The notes under the pieces are model-generated. The model was given only the letters and a program-made list of their open reading frames with translations. It was not told the DNA's origin and searched no databases. This document shows, in pieces, positions 19,550 through 30,792 of a stretch of 64,000 bases of DNA. The position numbers and the translations under genes are program-made. Source of the DNA: Budorcas taxicolor (taxonomy: Eukaryota; Chordata; Mammalia; Artiodactyla; Bovidae). How positions within the stretch are numbered: the stretch's first letter is position 1; each line of letters starts with the position of its first letter. Location: the NCBI RefSeq assembly GCF_023091745.1, contig NC_068910.1, positions 3,446,272 through 3,510,271 on the forward strand. Reading direction: 5' to 3'.

Positions 19550-22500
19550 CTGCGGAAAGCAGAGCGCAGGAGGGGTGGGCGCCGCGGAGCGGGGAGCCCT
19601 GCCCTGCACCCCAGTCCCGGGCCGCGGAGGAGGGCGCACAGGAAGGCTGCAGCCGGGACAAAGGGGGCTCGGTGCCCCGTGCGCCGCCTCAGGACAGCTC
19701 TTCCCCCGTCCCTCACTCCACTCTTGAACAAAAGGGACACGGCACAGCAGGCCTGGGGCTGCTCCCCACTAGGGCCCACCTGAGGCCCAAGGAGGGACAC
19801 GGTCGCAGCCACCAGGGCAGGGGTCCCAGAAGCTTCTCAGCCCCCTGTGCACCCAGGAGGAAGGGCCTCCGGCCGCCCCCTCGACACCCCTCCCGACCGC
19901 CTGTCTCCTCCGTCCACCCGACCTCCGGGCTAGGGACGCCTGCGCCCCTCCAAGTCCAGCCCAGCGACTCACTCGCTCTTCCCCAGGATCTTCTTAACGT
20001 GCTCCATGATCTCCTTGTTGCTCTTGGTCTCCACGTCCACGAGCACTTGCTCCCCAGAATCTGGAGCAGGAAGGGAAGGAAAGGGGGGAGAGGGCTGAGA
20101 GGGCAGCAGGACCCCGCTCAGTCTCCACCGGCCTGGGCGGCGGGTGTGCGTTCAGCGGAGAGTTCTAGCAGTACAGCAGGCGTTTACATAACCCACAATG
20201 CAGCCCTTTTGCATTTCTGTAGTACCAGGTATGTACAAAAGCATCCATTCTGTTTTACAGGAAACAACGTCCACGTTCATGGATAGAAAGATTTAATATT
20301 AAGATGGGAGTACTAGCCAAACTGGTCTATGGATTCACTCTCCAAATCCTAGCAGATGTTATTGTAGAAACTGAAAACCTTAGCTTTAAATTCACGCAAA
20401 GGACCCAAAATAGCCAAAACAACTTTGACCAACCCAAAAATAGGAAAACATTTCACTTTCCAGTTTCCGTTTTACTGCAGGCTACAGTAATTGCCAGGTG
20501 GTGTAGTGGTAAAGAATTCTCCTGCCAACGCAGGAGATGGGGGTTCGATTCCTAGGTCAGGAATATCCCCTTGAATAGGAAATGGCAACCTGCTCCAGTC
20601 TTCTTGCCTGGGAAGTTCCATGGGCAGAGGAGCTCGGCGGGCTACACAGTCCCTAGGGTCCCAAAGAGTCGGACATGACTGAGTGTACACACACACACAC
20701 ACCCCATAGGCTACACAATCAAGTCAGCGTGGTATAAGCACAAGAACAGACTGCAGAAATGGAACCCAACTGAGTCCAGAAATAAACATTACATTTACGG
20801 TCAACTTCTTTTCAGCAAAGAGGGCAAGACAACTCCATGAGAAAGAAGAACATCTGATAAAAGACCTGTTTTCTGCCTAAAGAACTCTCACAAACAATCC
20901 AAAGGAAAAATGGGCTAAATACCTGAATAAACATTTAACAACAAAAATGGATGATAAGCACAAGAAAAGATACCCAGTATCATCAGTCACTAGAAAAATA
21001 CAAAATAAAATCAGTGAGATATTAAGTGGCTAATTTTTTAAAAAAACACAATACCAAGTGTTAGGATGCAGAGTAACACTCAAACCTTTCGTGAATTACT
21101 GGTAAAAATGCAAAAAAATATTACAGCCATGTCAGACAGGCAATGAGGACACACAAAAAAGATTGGAAAGAAGTAAAACTCACTTTGTAGAAGGGATGAT
21201 TGTGTATGTAGAAAATCTTCAGGAATTTAGCAAATAAAAACTACTAGAAATGTGAATTATCAGGGTTACAAGACACTAGACCCACGTATCAAATCAGCAG
21301 CACTTGTATAAGGCTGTTTGATGCTTTAACCAAAGAACTGGAAACTGAAACTGAAACTACTGTAAATGGACAGAAAACATACTCAATACTATTAAATTGC
21401 TATTTAATTAAGTAATTTAAATTACTATTAATTCTGATCAAAATCCCAGCAAGCTTTTCTTCCCCTAGAAACTGGTAAGCAAATTTTACAGTTAATACAG
21501 AAATGCAAAGAACCTACAAGGGCCAACTTTAATCTTGAGGGGAAAGAAAGGGTGGAAGGACAAAGTTGGATGCACACTACCTATCTTGACACATATTTTC
21601 AATCGACAAAAACCAATACAGTGTGTGTTAGCATTGAGGACACACACAGAGCAGTTAGAGAGCATGGCGAGTTCAGAAACTCCAAAAGCCAAAGCAGTCT
21701 TAAAGAAAACCAGCTCAAGGAATCACGCTCTCTGACTTGAGACTACAGCAGAAAGCTGCAGTATTCCACACTGCAAGATGTTGGCACAAACACAGACACA
21801 AATCAATGGAACACAAAAGTGACACCGGAAATACACCTGCACAAATTACCACCAAGGAGGCAAAATATACAATGGAGAAAAGACACTCCCTTCAGTGAGC
21901 GGTGCTAAGAAAACTGGAGAGCGACAGGTAAAAAAATTAGAACGTCTTCTAACACCATCTACACAGATAAACTCAATATGCATCAAAGACCAGCTACCAC
22001 AAAATTCCTAAAAGAAGGTAAACATGAAATCTCAGCAATTATTTTTTTGATCTGTCTCCTAAAACAAAGCAAAAATAAACAAACGGGGAACCTCCTTGGT
22101 GGTCCAGGGGTTAAGAATCTGCCTTGCAAGTCAGGGGCCGTGGGTCTGATCCCTGGCTGAGGACATAAGATCCCTCCCACACGCCGTGGAACAACTAAGC
22201 GCGTGCACCACAGCTAGAGAGCCCGCGAGCTGCGGCCAAGACCTGATGTAGCAAACACATACAGGAGAGGGATCGCGACCCCATGGACTGTAGCCCATCA
22301 GGCTCCTCCGTCCATGGGATTTTCCAGGCAAGAGAGCTGGGGTGGATTGCCATTTCCTTCTCCAGGGGATCTTCCCGACCCAGGAATCGAATCCAGGTCT
22401 CCCGCATTGCAGACAGAAGCTTTACCTTCTGAGCCACCAGGGAAGCCAAATACATAAATACTTGTTTAAAAACTAAAGACACATGAGTCTGAGCAAGCTC

Positions 22501-25500
22501 CGGGAGTTGGAGATGGACAAGGAAGCCTGGCGTGCAGCCGTCCATGGGGTTGCAAAGAGTCAGACACGCCTGAGCAACTGAACTGAACAGATGGGACCCA
22601 GTTACACTTAAAAGCTTCAGACACAGCAAACCAGAAAACAAAAAGACAACCTATGATGTGGGGGGAAATAATGGTAAATGATACGATAAGGCGTTAATTA
22701 AAATATATAAATGGCTCACACAACTAGGTATCAAAAATAAAAGCTGAAAAAAAATGGGCAGAAGAACTGACATCTTTCCCAAAGGAGATGCAAATGACCA
22801 GCAGGCACAGAGAAAGATTCTAAGATCATCTCCAGAGAAACGCAGACCAGAATCACGATTAAGCTATCACCTCCCATTTGTCAGAATGGCTATCCTCAGA
22901 GACCCCACGCACAAGGGTTGGCAAGGATGGGAGGAAACGGCGCCGCTGTACCATGCTGTTGTTTAGTCGCTAAACCGTCTGACTCTTGAGACCCCATGGA
23001 CTACAGCCCGCCAGGCCCCTCTGTCCACATGTTGAATGTAAACTGGTGCAGCTACTGTGGAAAACGGTACAGAAGTTTCTCAAAAAACCAAACACAGAAC
23101 GACCACATAACCCAGCAAGTCCACTCTTGGGTATACATCTGAAAAAACAACACTTATTTTAGAAAGATACATGCACCCCAATATTTGGAGCAGCATTATT
23201 TAATACAATTGTCAAGATGTGGAAGCATAAATCAACAGATGAAGGGGGTCAGCTGCGCTGTGCGTGCGCACACACTCACACACACACACACGCACAGTGG
23301 GATATTACTTAGCCATAGAAATTTTTTTCTGCCATTTGCAGCAACATGGATGGGAGAGACAGCTCTACCTCCAGTGATGGATCACCAGCTGGTCAAACAC
23401 AGAAATCAGACTGACTCTATTCTTTGCAGCCAAAGATGGAGAAGCTCTATACAGTCAGCAAAAAGAAGAGCAGGGGCTGACTGTGGCTCGAATCATGAAC
23501 TCCTTATTGCAAAATTCAGACTCAAAGTGAAGACAGCAGGGAAAAGCCACTAGACCATTTGGGTATAGCCTAAGCCCTTATGGTTTCCCTTATGATTCTA
23601 GACTGGAGGTGACGAACAGATTCAAGGGATTAGATCTTGTAGGACTATGAATAGAGGCTCGTAACACTGTACAAGGAGGCAGTGATCAAACACATCCCCA
23701 AGAAAAAGAAATGCAAGAAGGCAAAGCGGTTGTCTGAGACCTTACAAATAGCTGAGAAAAGAGAAGCAAACAGCAAAGGAGATAGGGAACGACATACCCA
23801 ACTGAATGCAGAGTTCAAAAAAAAATACCAAGGGGAGATAAGAAAGCCTTTTTAAGTGAAAATGCGAAGAAATAGACAAAAACAATGGAAAGGAAAAGAT
23901 GAGATCTCCAAGAAAATTGAAGATAGCCAGGCAACGTTTCATGCAAAGATGGGCACGATAAAGGAGAGAAACTGTAAAGACCTAACAGAAGCAGAAGAGA
24001 TAAAGAAGAGGTGGCAGGAATACAGAGAAGAACTGAACAAAACAGGTCTTAATGACCCAGATAAGCACGACGGCGTGATCACTCACCTAGAGTCAGACGT
24101 TCTGGACTGTGAAGTCAAGTGGGCCTTAGGTAGCATCACACAAAGCTAGTGGAGGCGATGGGGTTCTAACCAAGCTATTTAAGACGACGATGCTGTGAAA
24201 GTGCTGCATTAGTGTGCCAGCAAATCTGTGAGACTCAGCAGTGGCCACACGACTGGAAGATCCCAGTCTCCATTCCAATCCCAAAGAAGGATAAAGCTAA
24301 AGAATGTTCAACTACTGTACAACCGTGCTCATTTCACACGCTAGCAAGGCAATGCTCAAAATCATTCCAGCTAGGGTTCAACAGTATGTGAACCAAGAAC
24401 TTCAAGCTGTGAACCAAGATGTACAAGCTAGATTTAGAAAAGGAAGAGGAAGCAGAGACCAAATGGCTGACATAGGTTGGATCACAGAGAAAGCAAGAGA
24501 ATTAAAAACACAAACAAACCATCTACTTCTGCTTCGTTGACTATGCTAAAGCCTTTGACTGTGTGGATCACAACAAACTGTGGAAAATTCTGAAAGAGAT
24601 GGGAATACCAGACCACCTTACCTGCCTCCTGAGAAACCTGTATGCAGGGTAAGAAGCAACAGTTAGAACTGGACATGGAATGGACCGGTTCAAAATTGGG
24701 AAAGGAGTACGTCTAGGCTGTATATTGTCACCCTTTCTTATTTAACTTATATGAAGAGTATATCATATGAAATCCTGGGCTAGATCAATCACAAGCTGGA
24801 ATTAAGATTTGTTCATTAAGCCAGGAGAAATAACGGTATGCAGATGACACCACCCTAATGGCAGAAAGCAAAGAGGAACTAAAGAGCCTCTTGATAAAGG
24901 TGAAAGAGGAGAGTGAAAAAGCTGGCTTAAAACTCAACATTCAGAAAACTAACATCACGGCATCCAGTCTCATCACTTCATGGCAAACAGATGGGGAAAC
25001 AATAGAAAGTGACAGACTTTATTTTCTTGGCTCCAAAATCAAGGTGTGGACGGTGACTGCAGCCCTGGAATTAAAAGACGCTTGCTTCTTGGAAGGGAAG
25101 CTATGACACACCTAGACAGCATATTAAAAAGCAGAGACATCACTTTGCCAAAAAAGGTCCACATAGTCAGAGCTATGGTTTTTCCAGTAGTCATGTACAG
25201 ACGTGAGAGCTGGACCATAAAGAAGACCGAGCACCGAGGAACGGATTCTTTGGAACTGAGGTGTTGGAGAAGACTCTTGAGAGTCCCTTGGACTGCAAGG
25301 AGATCCAACCAGTCCATCCTAAAGGAGATCAGTCCTGAATATTCATTGGAAGGCCTGATGCTGAAGTTAAAGCTCCAATACTTTGGCCACCTGATGCAAA
25401 GAACTGACTCACAGGAAAAGACCCTGATGCTGGGGAAGATGGAGAGCAAGAGGAAAAGGGAACGACAGATGATGAGATGGTTAGATGGCATCACTGACTC

Positions 25501-28500
25501 AACAGACATAAGCCTGAGCAAACTCTGGGAGACAGTGAAGGCCAGGGAAGTCTGCCATGCTGCAGTCCATGGGGTCCCAAAACACTGGACACGACATAGC
25601 GAATGAACAACAATGGAAGTGAAATAAGTCAGACAAAGACAAATACTGTGCGCTCTCACTCACTCGTGGCATCTAAAGTACAACAGACTGGTAAGTATAA
25701 CGAAAAAGACTCACAGACACAGAGAACAGACAGACTCACAGACACAGAACAGAGCAGTGCTTAGCAGAAGGGAGCAGGACGGACAGAGGGGCGGCAAGGG
25801 GCAGGGTGCGTGAGATGCAAAGCACTGCACGAAAATAACCTACAAAGGTGCACACCAGGGGCACACAGCCAGTGTTTCACCATTATAAACTGCATAGAAC
25901 CTTCACAACTGTGACTATTCTGTACACCTGTGACTTCTACTACTGTACATCAACTATACTTCAGGTTTATTTGGTTTTGGCCTTGTGTCTGCAAGATCTT
26001 AGTTCCCCAAACAGGGACTGAACCCAGGCCTTTGGCAGGGACAGCGTGGAGTCCTAACCGCTGGACAGTCAGGAGCGCCCATGTGACCATCTTAAAGTGC
26101 AACCTGGGGGGTGTCAGCACTCCCACTACTGTGCAGCATCGCCGCTACTGAGGCTCCAGCACTTTCCCGTGACCCCAAACAGACCCCTTGTACCCGTGAA
26201 GCTGTCCCTTCCTCCTCCCCACAGCACCCCAGCCCCAGACAACCACCTCCTGTCCCATGGCTTTGCTCGTGTGCCTCACACAGCTGGAGGCACACACGCC
26301 TTCCACACCTGCCTTCTCTCTGTTGGCGTGCTTACAAGATTCACCCATATTGAAGCCTATGTCGGTACTTCAGTCCTTTTCGAGACCGAATAATAGCCCA
26401 CTGAATGAATATATGCGTTTTGTTTATCCATTCACGGTCAATTTCTTTTTTTTTGACAGAGACGTCAAAGAAATTTCACAAGAGAAGTGACTACCTTTCA
26501 ACAAATGATGCTACAAGAGCTGAATATCCCCAATCTAAAAAAATCAAAAATAAACCTCAATCTTTGTCTCACTTAACACACAAATAACTAGATCACAGAC
26601 GTGAATGTAAAATCAGAGGCTTTCCCCATTTTAAAGGAGACAAATCTTTATGCCTTTGAGGAAGAGAGATTTCTTGGCTAGGACACAGAAAGTACTAGAA
26701 AAAAGAAAACAGCTGAGAAGCTGAAATTCATCAAAATGAAAACTTCTGCTCTTCAAAAGACACCATTAAGAAAATGAAAAGCCCGCCACAGACAGGAAAT
26801 ATTCACAATACATCATCTGACAAAGGAAGTGAATGCAGAATATGCCAGCAACTCAACCAGAAAAGAGCCTCACCTTTTCAAATTTTCAGACACAAGATCC
26901 AAGCAGACTCTTCAGAAAAGAAAGAAATGAATGGCCAACGCGCGCATGGAAAGAGGGAAATGCAGACCCAGACATGCAGGAGACACGCCACCACGGGGCT
27001 GGCTGACCCTGAAGACACTCGCGTGGCGAGAGGAGGGGCTCCCACAGAACCTGTGGATGACGCCTGATGCGGCCAGGGCGCCTCTGCAGAGGCGATTAAA
27101 CTCAAGGACCCAGAAATCGGAAGAGTCTCCCGGGCAAGCTCGCGCCTCCACTTTCCACAGTCCTTAGAGCTGGAGAGCCTCCCACGCGGTGGTCAGAAGC
27201 ACGCGGGACGGGGAGACAGCTGGCCGCCAAGGCAGCGCCCGAGGACAGAGGGAGACCCGGAGCCGAGGGCGGCACGGCCTTGAGAAGCTGGACGCGGCCC
27301 GGGAACGCTTCCGCCCAGGGCCTCCAGGAGCAGAGGCTCTGCTGACAGCCTGAGTGTATGCCCTGCTGGGCCCGAGGCCCACAGATCTCTCAGGTAAGGA
27401 CTCTGTGTGGCTTTAAGGCCCCAAGCCCGGGGACACAAGAAATGCAAACGAGCAACGGGAGCGGCCGGGCTGAGGCTGGGGGCCAGCAGGACCCTCACCC
27501 TGCGCACTGCAGGCTGAACGGCAGGGTCACCTTGGAGGCCTGTCTGGCAGCTTCTAAGGACGCTGTGCGTCTACTCTGTGGACAAGCCCAGCCTGAGCCT
27601 GTGCCCAGGAGCACTGAGCACCTAGGTCCACAGAGGAGGCTGCTCGCAGCGCCCTAGAGCGAGGACACCCCCCACCCGGCAGCAGAGCCAAGCCCGGCAC
27701 CCGTGGCCTCGGTCCAGGACCTGCCGCTTCTGCAGAGCTGCCTGCTGGCCAGCCCCCCGGTTCCCAGCGCTGCACCTCCATCTGGGGCAACTCCTATCCA
27801 GGCCTCCTTCCGGGGACGTCAGCCCTGCCGCACCATCTGAAGACTTTCCCTGCCTGCTGCCCTGCCCTCCATAAATCTCACACCTGTAACTCTGTCTGGG
27901 TATCTGTCAAACACCCAAATGTTCATCACACTGATCAGTAGTAAAAATGAGTGAGCTACGGATACGCACAACGTGGGTGACTCTCAACACCACAAGTGAA
28001 AACCAGACACAGAGGAGTATATACTGTGAGACTCTAGATTAAGTCCTGAAAGAAACAAAACGAGGTAGTCTTGGGCACCCCTGGTGGTGCAGAGGATGAG
28101 AATCCGCCTGCCAGTGCTGGGGACACAGTTCAATCCCTGGTCTGGGAAGAGCGCACACCTTACTCAGAGCAACTAGTTGCCCAGGCCCCGCAACAAAAAG
28201 TGCCCGCTCACCTCAACTCGAGAAAAGCCCATGCAAAGCAGTGAAGCCTCAGCGCAGCCAGAAATGAATAAACAAATAATTCATCTATGGTGAAAGAAGT
28301 GCCGACAGCAGGAATTCCCTGGTGGTCGGTACTTAGGATTCAGTGCTTTCCCTGCTGAGGGCCAGGGTTGGACCCCTGGCTGGGGAACTAAATCCTACAG
28401 GCCATGCAGTTCAGCCACATACACACCCCCAAAAGGGAGAGCTGCTCATAGTGGCTGCCTCTGGGGGAGTGGGAACTGACTGGAAAGACTGTGAGTCCTG

Positions 28501-30101
28501 GGGGACGTCCTGGGGGGCTTCCTGGAGTACGAGAGATGTCCTGTCTTCACTGGGGAATGGTGACACGGGCCCTTCACGTCCATCCGAGCTCATCCCTCTG
28601 TGCACAAAAGACCTGTGCATTATGGGTAAATTATCCCGCAATAAAGTTAGGTTTTTTAAAACAACAACACAAATACAAACATAGAATTGCCAAACTACCA
28701 CCATGCTCCTCAGTTCTACCTTGCTCTGGTTTTCTTTTTTCCCACTGCACTCATCGTCTAACAAACCATGTTACTGAGTTTCCGGTTCATTCTATCTCCT
28801 CCTGCTGGAATATCATCTCTACATGACTAGATATCTTTGTCCTTATGGCTCCCTGATACCCCAAGCACCCAGGAGAGTCCCTGTTGAACCTGATACATAT
28901 TTGTTGAATGAATGAAAGCACATCATCGATTTGTTTCCTGATGCATTTCCCAATCTACACTTCACTTGATTCTCATAACCACGAAAGGCAGATATTTCGC
29001 CTTCCCCTAAAAATACGGAACTAGGAACAATACTTATCAGAATGATTGAGGAGAGAGCCAGGCTAAAACACTGGCTCTGACTTCCAGGGACTGAGCCCAG
29101 TTGAAAGGAATCTTCACAATTTGTGCCTCAAGAGGACAGGAGAGCATCGCAAAACTGTGTATGATCCAGAAAGGGGACACACACAGTTCAAGAGAACACG
29201 GCCAGTGCTGAGGGACACACCCTGGGAGACCCATCTAAGGTGCAGGGAGGCTTCCTGGGGGAGCTGGTACCCAAGCTGACTCTCAAAGGATTTATTTTCT
29301 AATTTAGCCAAGAAAAGTAGGGGACTTCCAGCAGAGGGCCTGACATGAGCAAAGGCACCGAAGCACAGTGCAGCAGGGGGATCTGCAGAGACGGGCCCGT
29401 ATGATGCGGGCCTGGAGGAGATGTGGGGCGACAGCAGTGAGTCTGGCGGGGGTGGGGGCTGTGGGCAGAGAGATCTTGGTGGCAGCCGGGCACCAGGTGC
29501 AGAAGCCAAGGTAACAGGACACAGCACTGCCCTCTCAGGGCCCAGCGACAGCCGCACAGGAGGAACTTGCGGGAACGGCGGACCTGGGCCACGGCCGAGG
29601 GCCGCGTGCTCACTGTGAAGCCCTAAGCCATGGCCCCAGAAGTGGAGCCCAGCACCAAGATCACCTCCAGAATGACTGCGCCCCACGGTCACCGTCCCCA
29701 AAGCGCCCCCGGTCAGCACCGAGCAGGCTTCCTGACCCCAGGTTAGGCGCAAGTGCCCACTCCAGTGCTCACCCTCTAGGGCCCTAACCAAGCACCTAAC
29801 GCCACCCTTCCAGCAGGAATTTTGTCTTTAGGTGATAAAAACGCTACTGACCCCCGAAAGCGTGGGCCCTCCCTGGCCTGTGAGGTGCTGGCCCGCTGTG
29901 TTTGCCCTTTGCTCTTAATAAACTCACTCCTTTCTGAAATGCTCTGTGTCTGGAAATTCTTTTCCAATCCGCACCAGACAGCGGGGACACTCACCCAGGT
30001 AGAACCGCAGGAAAGGGGTCGGCGTCATGTTCTTAAACAGCATGATCTGCACCCAGGGGTTCTTGTACTGGATCTGAGGTATGTTGAAAAACACGAATTT
30101 C
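19357..30101 (-). CDS. MRPS25: MRPS25 (mitochondrial ribosomal protein mS25), three 3' coding exons; exon 1 not in window
   Basis: Nuclear-encoded subunit of the small (28S) mitochondrial ribosomal subunit. Coding parts in transcript order are 30101-29995, 20060-19973 and 19549-19357, all with GT-AG borders. Together they are 388 nt: one base completing a split Arg codon, then 128 codons and TGA. The family protein is about 173 residues, so roughly 45 N-terminal residues (initiator Met onward) are missing and must be in an exon upstream. Visible signatures are KFVFFNIPQIQYKNPWVQI, GEQVLVDVETKSNKEIMEH, and a cysteine cluster KYCLRECICEVEGQVPC near the C-terminus, consistent with the metal or iron-sulphur site reported at the mS25/bS16m interface. 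It is convergent with NR2C2. The frame is intact, so it is a real gene, not a processed pseudogene. Confidence 0.95.
19550..19972 (-). other. MRPS25 last intron
   Basis: A 423-base GC-rich intron. No repeat recognised. Confidence 0.85.
19973..20060 (-). CDS. MRPS25: MRPS25 exon 3
   Basis: Acceptor GCTCCAG precedes 20060 and donor GTGAGT follows 19973. It encodes DSGEQVLVDVETKSNKEIME and HVKKILGKSE. It is 88 nt long and separated from the last exon by only a 423-base intron. Confidence 0.95.
20290..21180 (+). mobile_element. L1 ORF2 fragment (copy a), broken
   Basis: Reads as L1 ORF2 3' portion: 'caaaggacccaaaatagcc', 'ggctacacaatcaagtcagc', 'gagtccagaaataaac' and 'aaatgggctaaatacctgaa'. It is interrupted by a Bov-tA at about 20487-20707. 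Many stops and gaps. It ends where a second L1 segment from an earlier part of ORF2 begins. Confidence 0.7.
20487..20707 (+). repeat. Bov-tA SINE
   Basis: tRNA-like head 'ggtggtgtagtggtaaagaa' and 'gttcgattcctaggtcagg', Bov-A body 'aatggcaacctgctccagt', and tail '...gagtcggacatgactgagtg' followed by (AC)n. Flanked by the duplicated target 'aggctaca' (20479-20486 and 20708-20715) of the L1 it landed in. Confidence 0.88.
22087..22258 (+). repeat. tRNA-derived SINE (CHR-like)
   Basis: Head 'ctccttggtggtccagggg', 'aagaatctgccttgcaagtc' and 'gatccctggctgagg', then 'acaactaagcgcgtgcacc' and 'agagagcccgcgagctg'. Typical of the artiodactyl tRNA-Glu SINE group. Confidence 0.75.
22262..22447 (-). repeat. 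Bov-tA SINE, inverted
   Basis: 'gaccccatggactgtagccc', 'gggattttccaggcaagag', 'gatcttcccgacccaggaat' and 'tctgagccaccagggaagcc' are in the order of an inverted Bov-tA. Abuts the preceding SINE. Confidence 0.85.
22487..22592 (+). repeat. BovB/Bov-A 3' end fragment
   Basis: 'gtctgagcaagctccggga', 'ggaagcctggcgtgcagcc' and 'gagtcagacacgcctgagca' ending in 'actgaactgaa' is the shared BovB/Bov-A 3' terminus, 5'-truncated to about 105 bases. Confidence 0.8.
22952..23027 (-). repeat. Bov-A fragment, inverted
   Basis: 'tgttgtttagtcgctaaacc', 'gaccccatggactacagcc' and 'cgccaggcccctctgtcc', sitting within L1 sequence. Confidence 0.75.
23261..23296. repeat. (AC)n microsatellite
   Basis: A near-perfect ACACAC run with one CTC interruption, inside L1 copy b. 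Confidence 0.85.
23356..25611 (+). mobile_element. BovB (RTE-type) LINE, 5'-truncated, broken ORF
   Basis: About 2.25 kb of BovB inside L1 copy b. Recognisable reverse transcriptase pieces include DYAKAFDCVDHNKLWKILKE, a GIPDHLTCLLRNL block and YADDTTLMAESKEELKSLL (Y-A-D-D catalytic box present), then the C-terminal region with QRTDSQEKTLMLGKM. It ends in the usual '...actggacacgacatagcgaa' tail. Several frameshifts and stops make it inactive. Confidence 0.88.
25965..26080 (-). repeat. tRNA-derived SINE, inverted
   Basis: 'ttggccttgtgtctgcaaga', 'ccccaaacagggactgaac' and 'gagtcctaaccgctggacag' are the reversed boxes of a CHR-like SINE. Confidence 0.75.
26085..26440 (-). mobile_element. L1M 3' UTR remnant, inverted
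   Basis: 'gcagcatcgccgctactg', 'cagacaaccacctcctgtc', 'ttcacccatattgaagcc' and 'gtttatccattcacggtc' follow an inverted ancient L1 3' end. Confidence 0.5.
26560..26945 (+). mobile_element. Old L1 ORF2 fragment
   Basis: 'aactagatcacagacgtgaa', 'tgaaattcatcaaaatgaa', 'cttcaaaagacaccattaag' and 'gccagcaactcaaccagaaa' are diverged L1 ORF2 stations on the + strand. Confidence 0.6.
26946..27890. other. GC-rich unassigned stretch in MRPS25 intron 2
   Basis: Nearly 0.95 kb of GC-rich DNA without a recognised repeat or gene between old L1 pieces. The open frames have no protein character I recognise. Confidence 0.5.
27895..28075 (+). mobile_element. Old L1 remnant
   Basis: 'tcaaacacccaaatgttcat', 'gatacgcacaacgtgggtga' and 'agtatatactgtgagactc' match the 'observed-by-host' 3' part of old L1 ORF2/3' UTR. 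Weak. Confidence 0.45.
28078..28285 (+). repeat. tRNA-derived SINE (CHR-2-like)
   Basis: 'cctggtggtgcagaggatga', 'gaatccgcctgccagtgct', 'ttcaatccctggtctggga' and 'gaaaagcccatgcaaagcag', ending in 'aatgaataaacaaataa'. Confidence 0.8.
28310..28430 (+). repeat. tRNA-derived SINE
   Basis: 'ggaattccctggtggtcgg', 'gcttccctgctgagggcc' group boxes and 'ctggctggggaactaaatc' on the + strand. Confidence 0.7.
28855..28920 (+). repeat. Possible L2 3' end
   Basis: '...catatttgttgaatgaatg' after 'ccaagcacccaggagagtcc' resembles the conserved L2 tail. Short and diverged. Confidence 0.45.
28960..29075 (+). repeat. Possible MIR remnant
   Basis: 'ttgattctcataaccacgaa' and 'ggcagatatttcgcc' then 'gagccaggctaaaac' keep the station order of a MIR SINE. 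Low similarity. Confidence 0.35.
29800..29985 (+). mobile_element. LTR-like fragment next to MRPS25 exon 2
   Basis: 'gtttgccctttgctcttaat' running into AATAAA (29917-29922), 'ctcactcctttctgaaatgc' and 'gaaattcttttccaatccgc' resembles the R/U5 end of a class I ERV LTR. It lies antisense within 15 bases of the MRPS25 exon 2 donor. Its 5' border is not visible. Confidence 0.4.
29995..30101 (-). CDS. MRPS25: MRPS25 exon 2
   Basis: On the - strand, acceptor TTGTTGCAG precedes 30101 and donor GTGAGT follows 29995. It encodes KFVFFNIPQIQYKNPWVQI and MLFKNMTPTPFLRFYL. Asp is split across the next intron. Confidence 0.95.
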
Positions 30102-30483
30102 CTGCAACACAAGAAATTAAACCCGTGAGAGTTTCTAACCTAAAACTTTATGCACCTGTGTATTCTTCTAAAGAGAAATCCAGAATTCTCATCAGATTCT
30201 GAGAGGACTCAGCCCCCCAAAAAGGTGGAGTGAGGAAAAGCAGGTCACAGGAGTCTATTAACACGCTGTCTGAATGTAGGTGTTGGGACCCCTGATTTGT
30301 CATTTAAGGAAAAGAAATCTATATCCTTACCTCACATTGCACATTACCTAAAACTCACCAAAGCAGAAGTATAAATACAAAAATGAAATGTCCTTGGTCT
30401 CGCTTGGTGAGACAGTTACACAGTGTACTCATCTGAGAAGCTGTGCATCTCCAGGTGAGCACTTTATGTTTTTATCATCGTCA

Positions 30484-30792
30484 TGAAAGTGGCTCAGTCA
30501 TGTCCGACTCTTTGCGAACCCACGGACTATACAGTCTGTGGAATTCTCCAGGCCAGAATACTGGAGGGGGTAGCCTTTCCCTTCTCCAGGGGATCTTCCC
30601 AACCCAGGGATCGAACCCAGGTCTCCCCCATTGCAGGAGGATTCTTTACCAGTTAAGCCACAAAGGAACCCCAAGAATGCTGGAGTGGGTGGCCTATCCC
30701 TTCTCCAGTGGATCTGCCCAACCCAGGAATCGAACCAGGGTCTCCTGCATTGCAGGTGGATTCTTTACCAACTGAGCTATCAAGGAAGTCCT
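30484..30792 (-). repeat. Bov-tA SINE, inverted, with duplicated tRNA-like part
   Basis: The inverted Bov-A body ('ccgactctttgcgaaccc') is followed by two consecutive tRNA-like blocks: 'aacccagggatcgaacccag...gttaagccacaaagga' and 'aacccaggaatcgaaccagg...actgagctatcaagga'. The duplicated head is a variant I recall in Bov-tA subtypes. Confidence 0.82.

Larger units (their letters stand above)
21185..25960 (+). mobile_element. L1 (copy b), ORF2 to 3' end, interrupted by SINEs and a BovB
   Basis: L1 ORF2-like segments at about 21185-22080, 22592-22951 and 23028-23355, and a 3' end at about 25612-25960. They run in consensus order on the + strand, so this appears to be one element split by later insertions. 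Not coding. Confidence 0.65.
20061..29994 (-). other. MRPS25 intron 2, filled with transposons
   Basis: A 9.9-kb intron. It holds two + strand L1 copies interrupted by Bov-tA/Bov-A and a BovB, further L1M and SINE remnants, and some unassigned GC-rich sequence (about 27.0-27.9 and 29.1-29.8 kb). Confidence 0.8.

Noticed and set aside
18759..19783. Long + strand open frames (up to 322 codons) in the CpG-rich block
   Set aside because: They lie antisense to the MRPS25 last exon, have a low-complexity Arg/Gly/Pro composition and no recognisable motif.
20512..20580. tRNA-like boxes A and B considered as tRNA genes, here and in other SINEs
   Set aside because: They are heads of Bov-tA and CHR-like SINEs with diverged arms and SINE bodies attached, not functional tRNA genes.
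23856..25606. Open frames with reverse transcriptase character considered as a gene
   Set aside because: They are pieces of a frameshifted BovB LINE; no continuous ORF remains.
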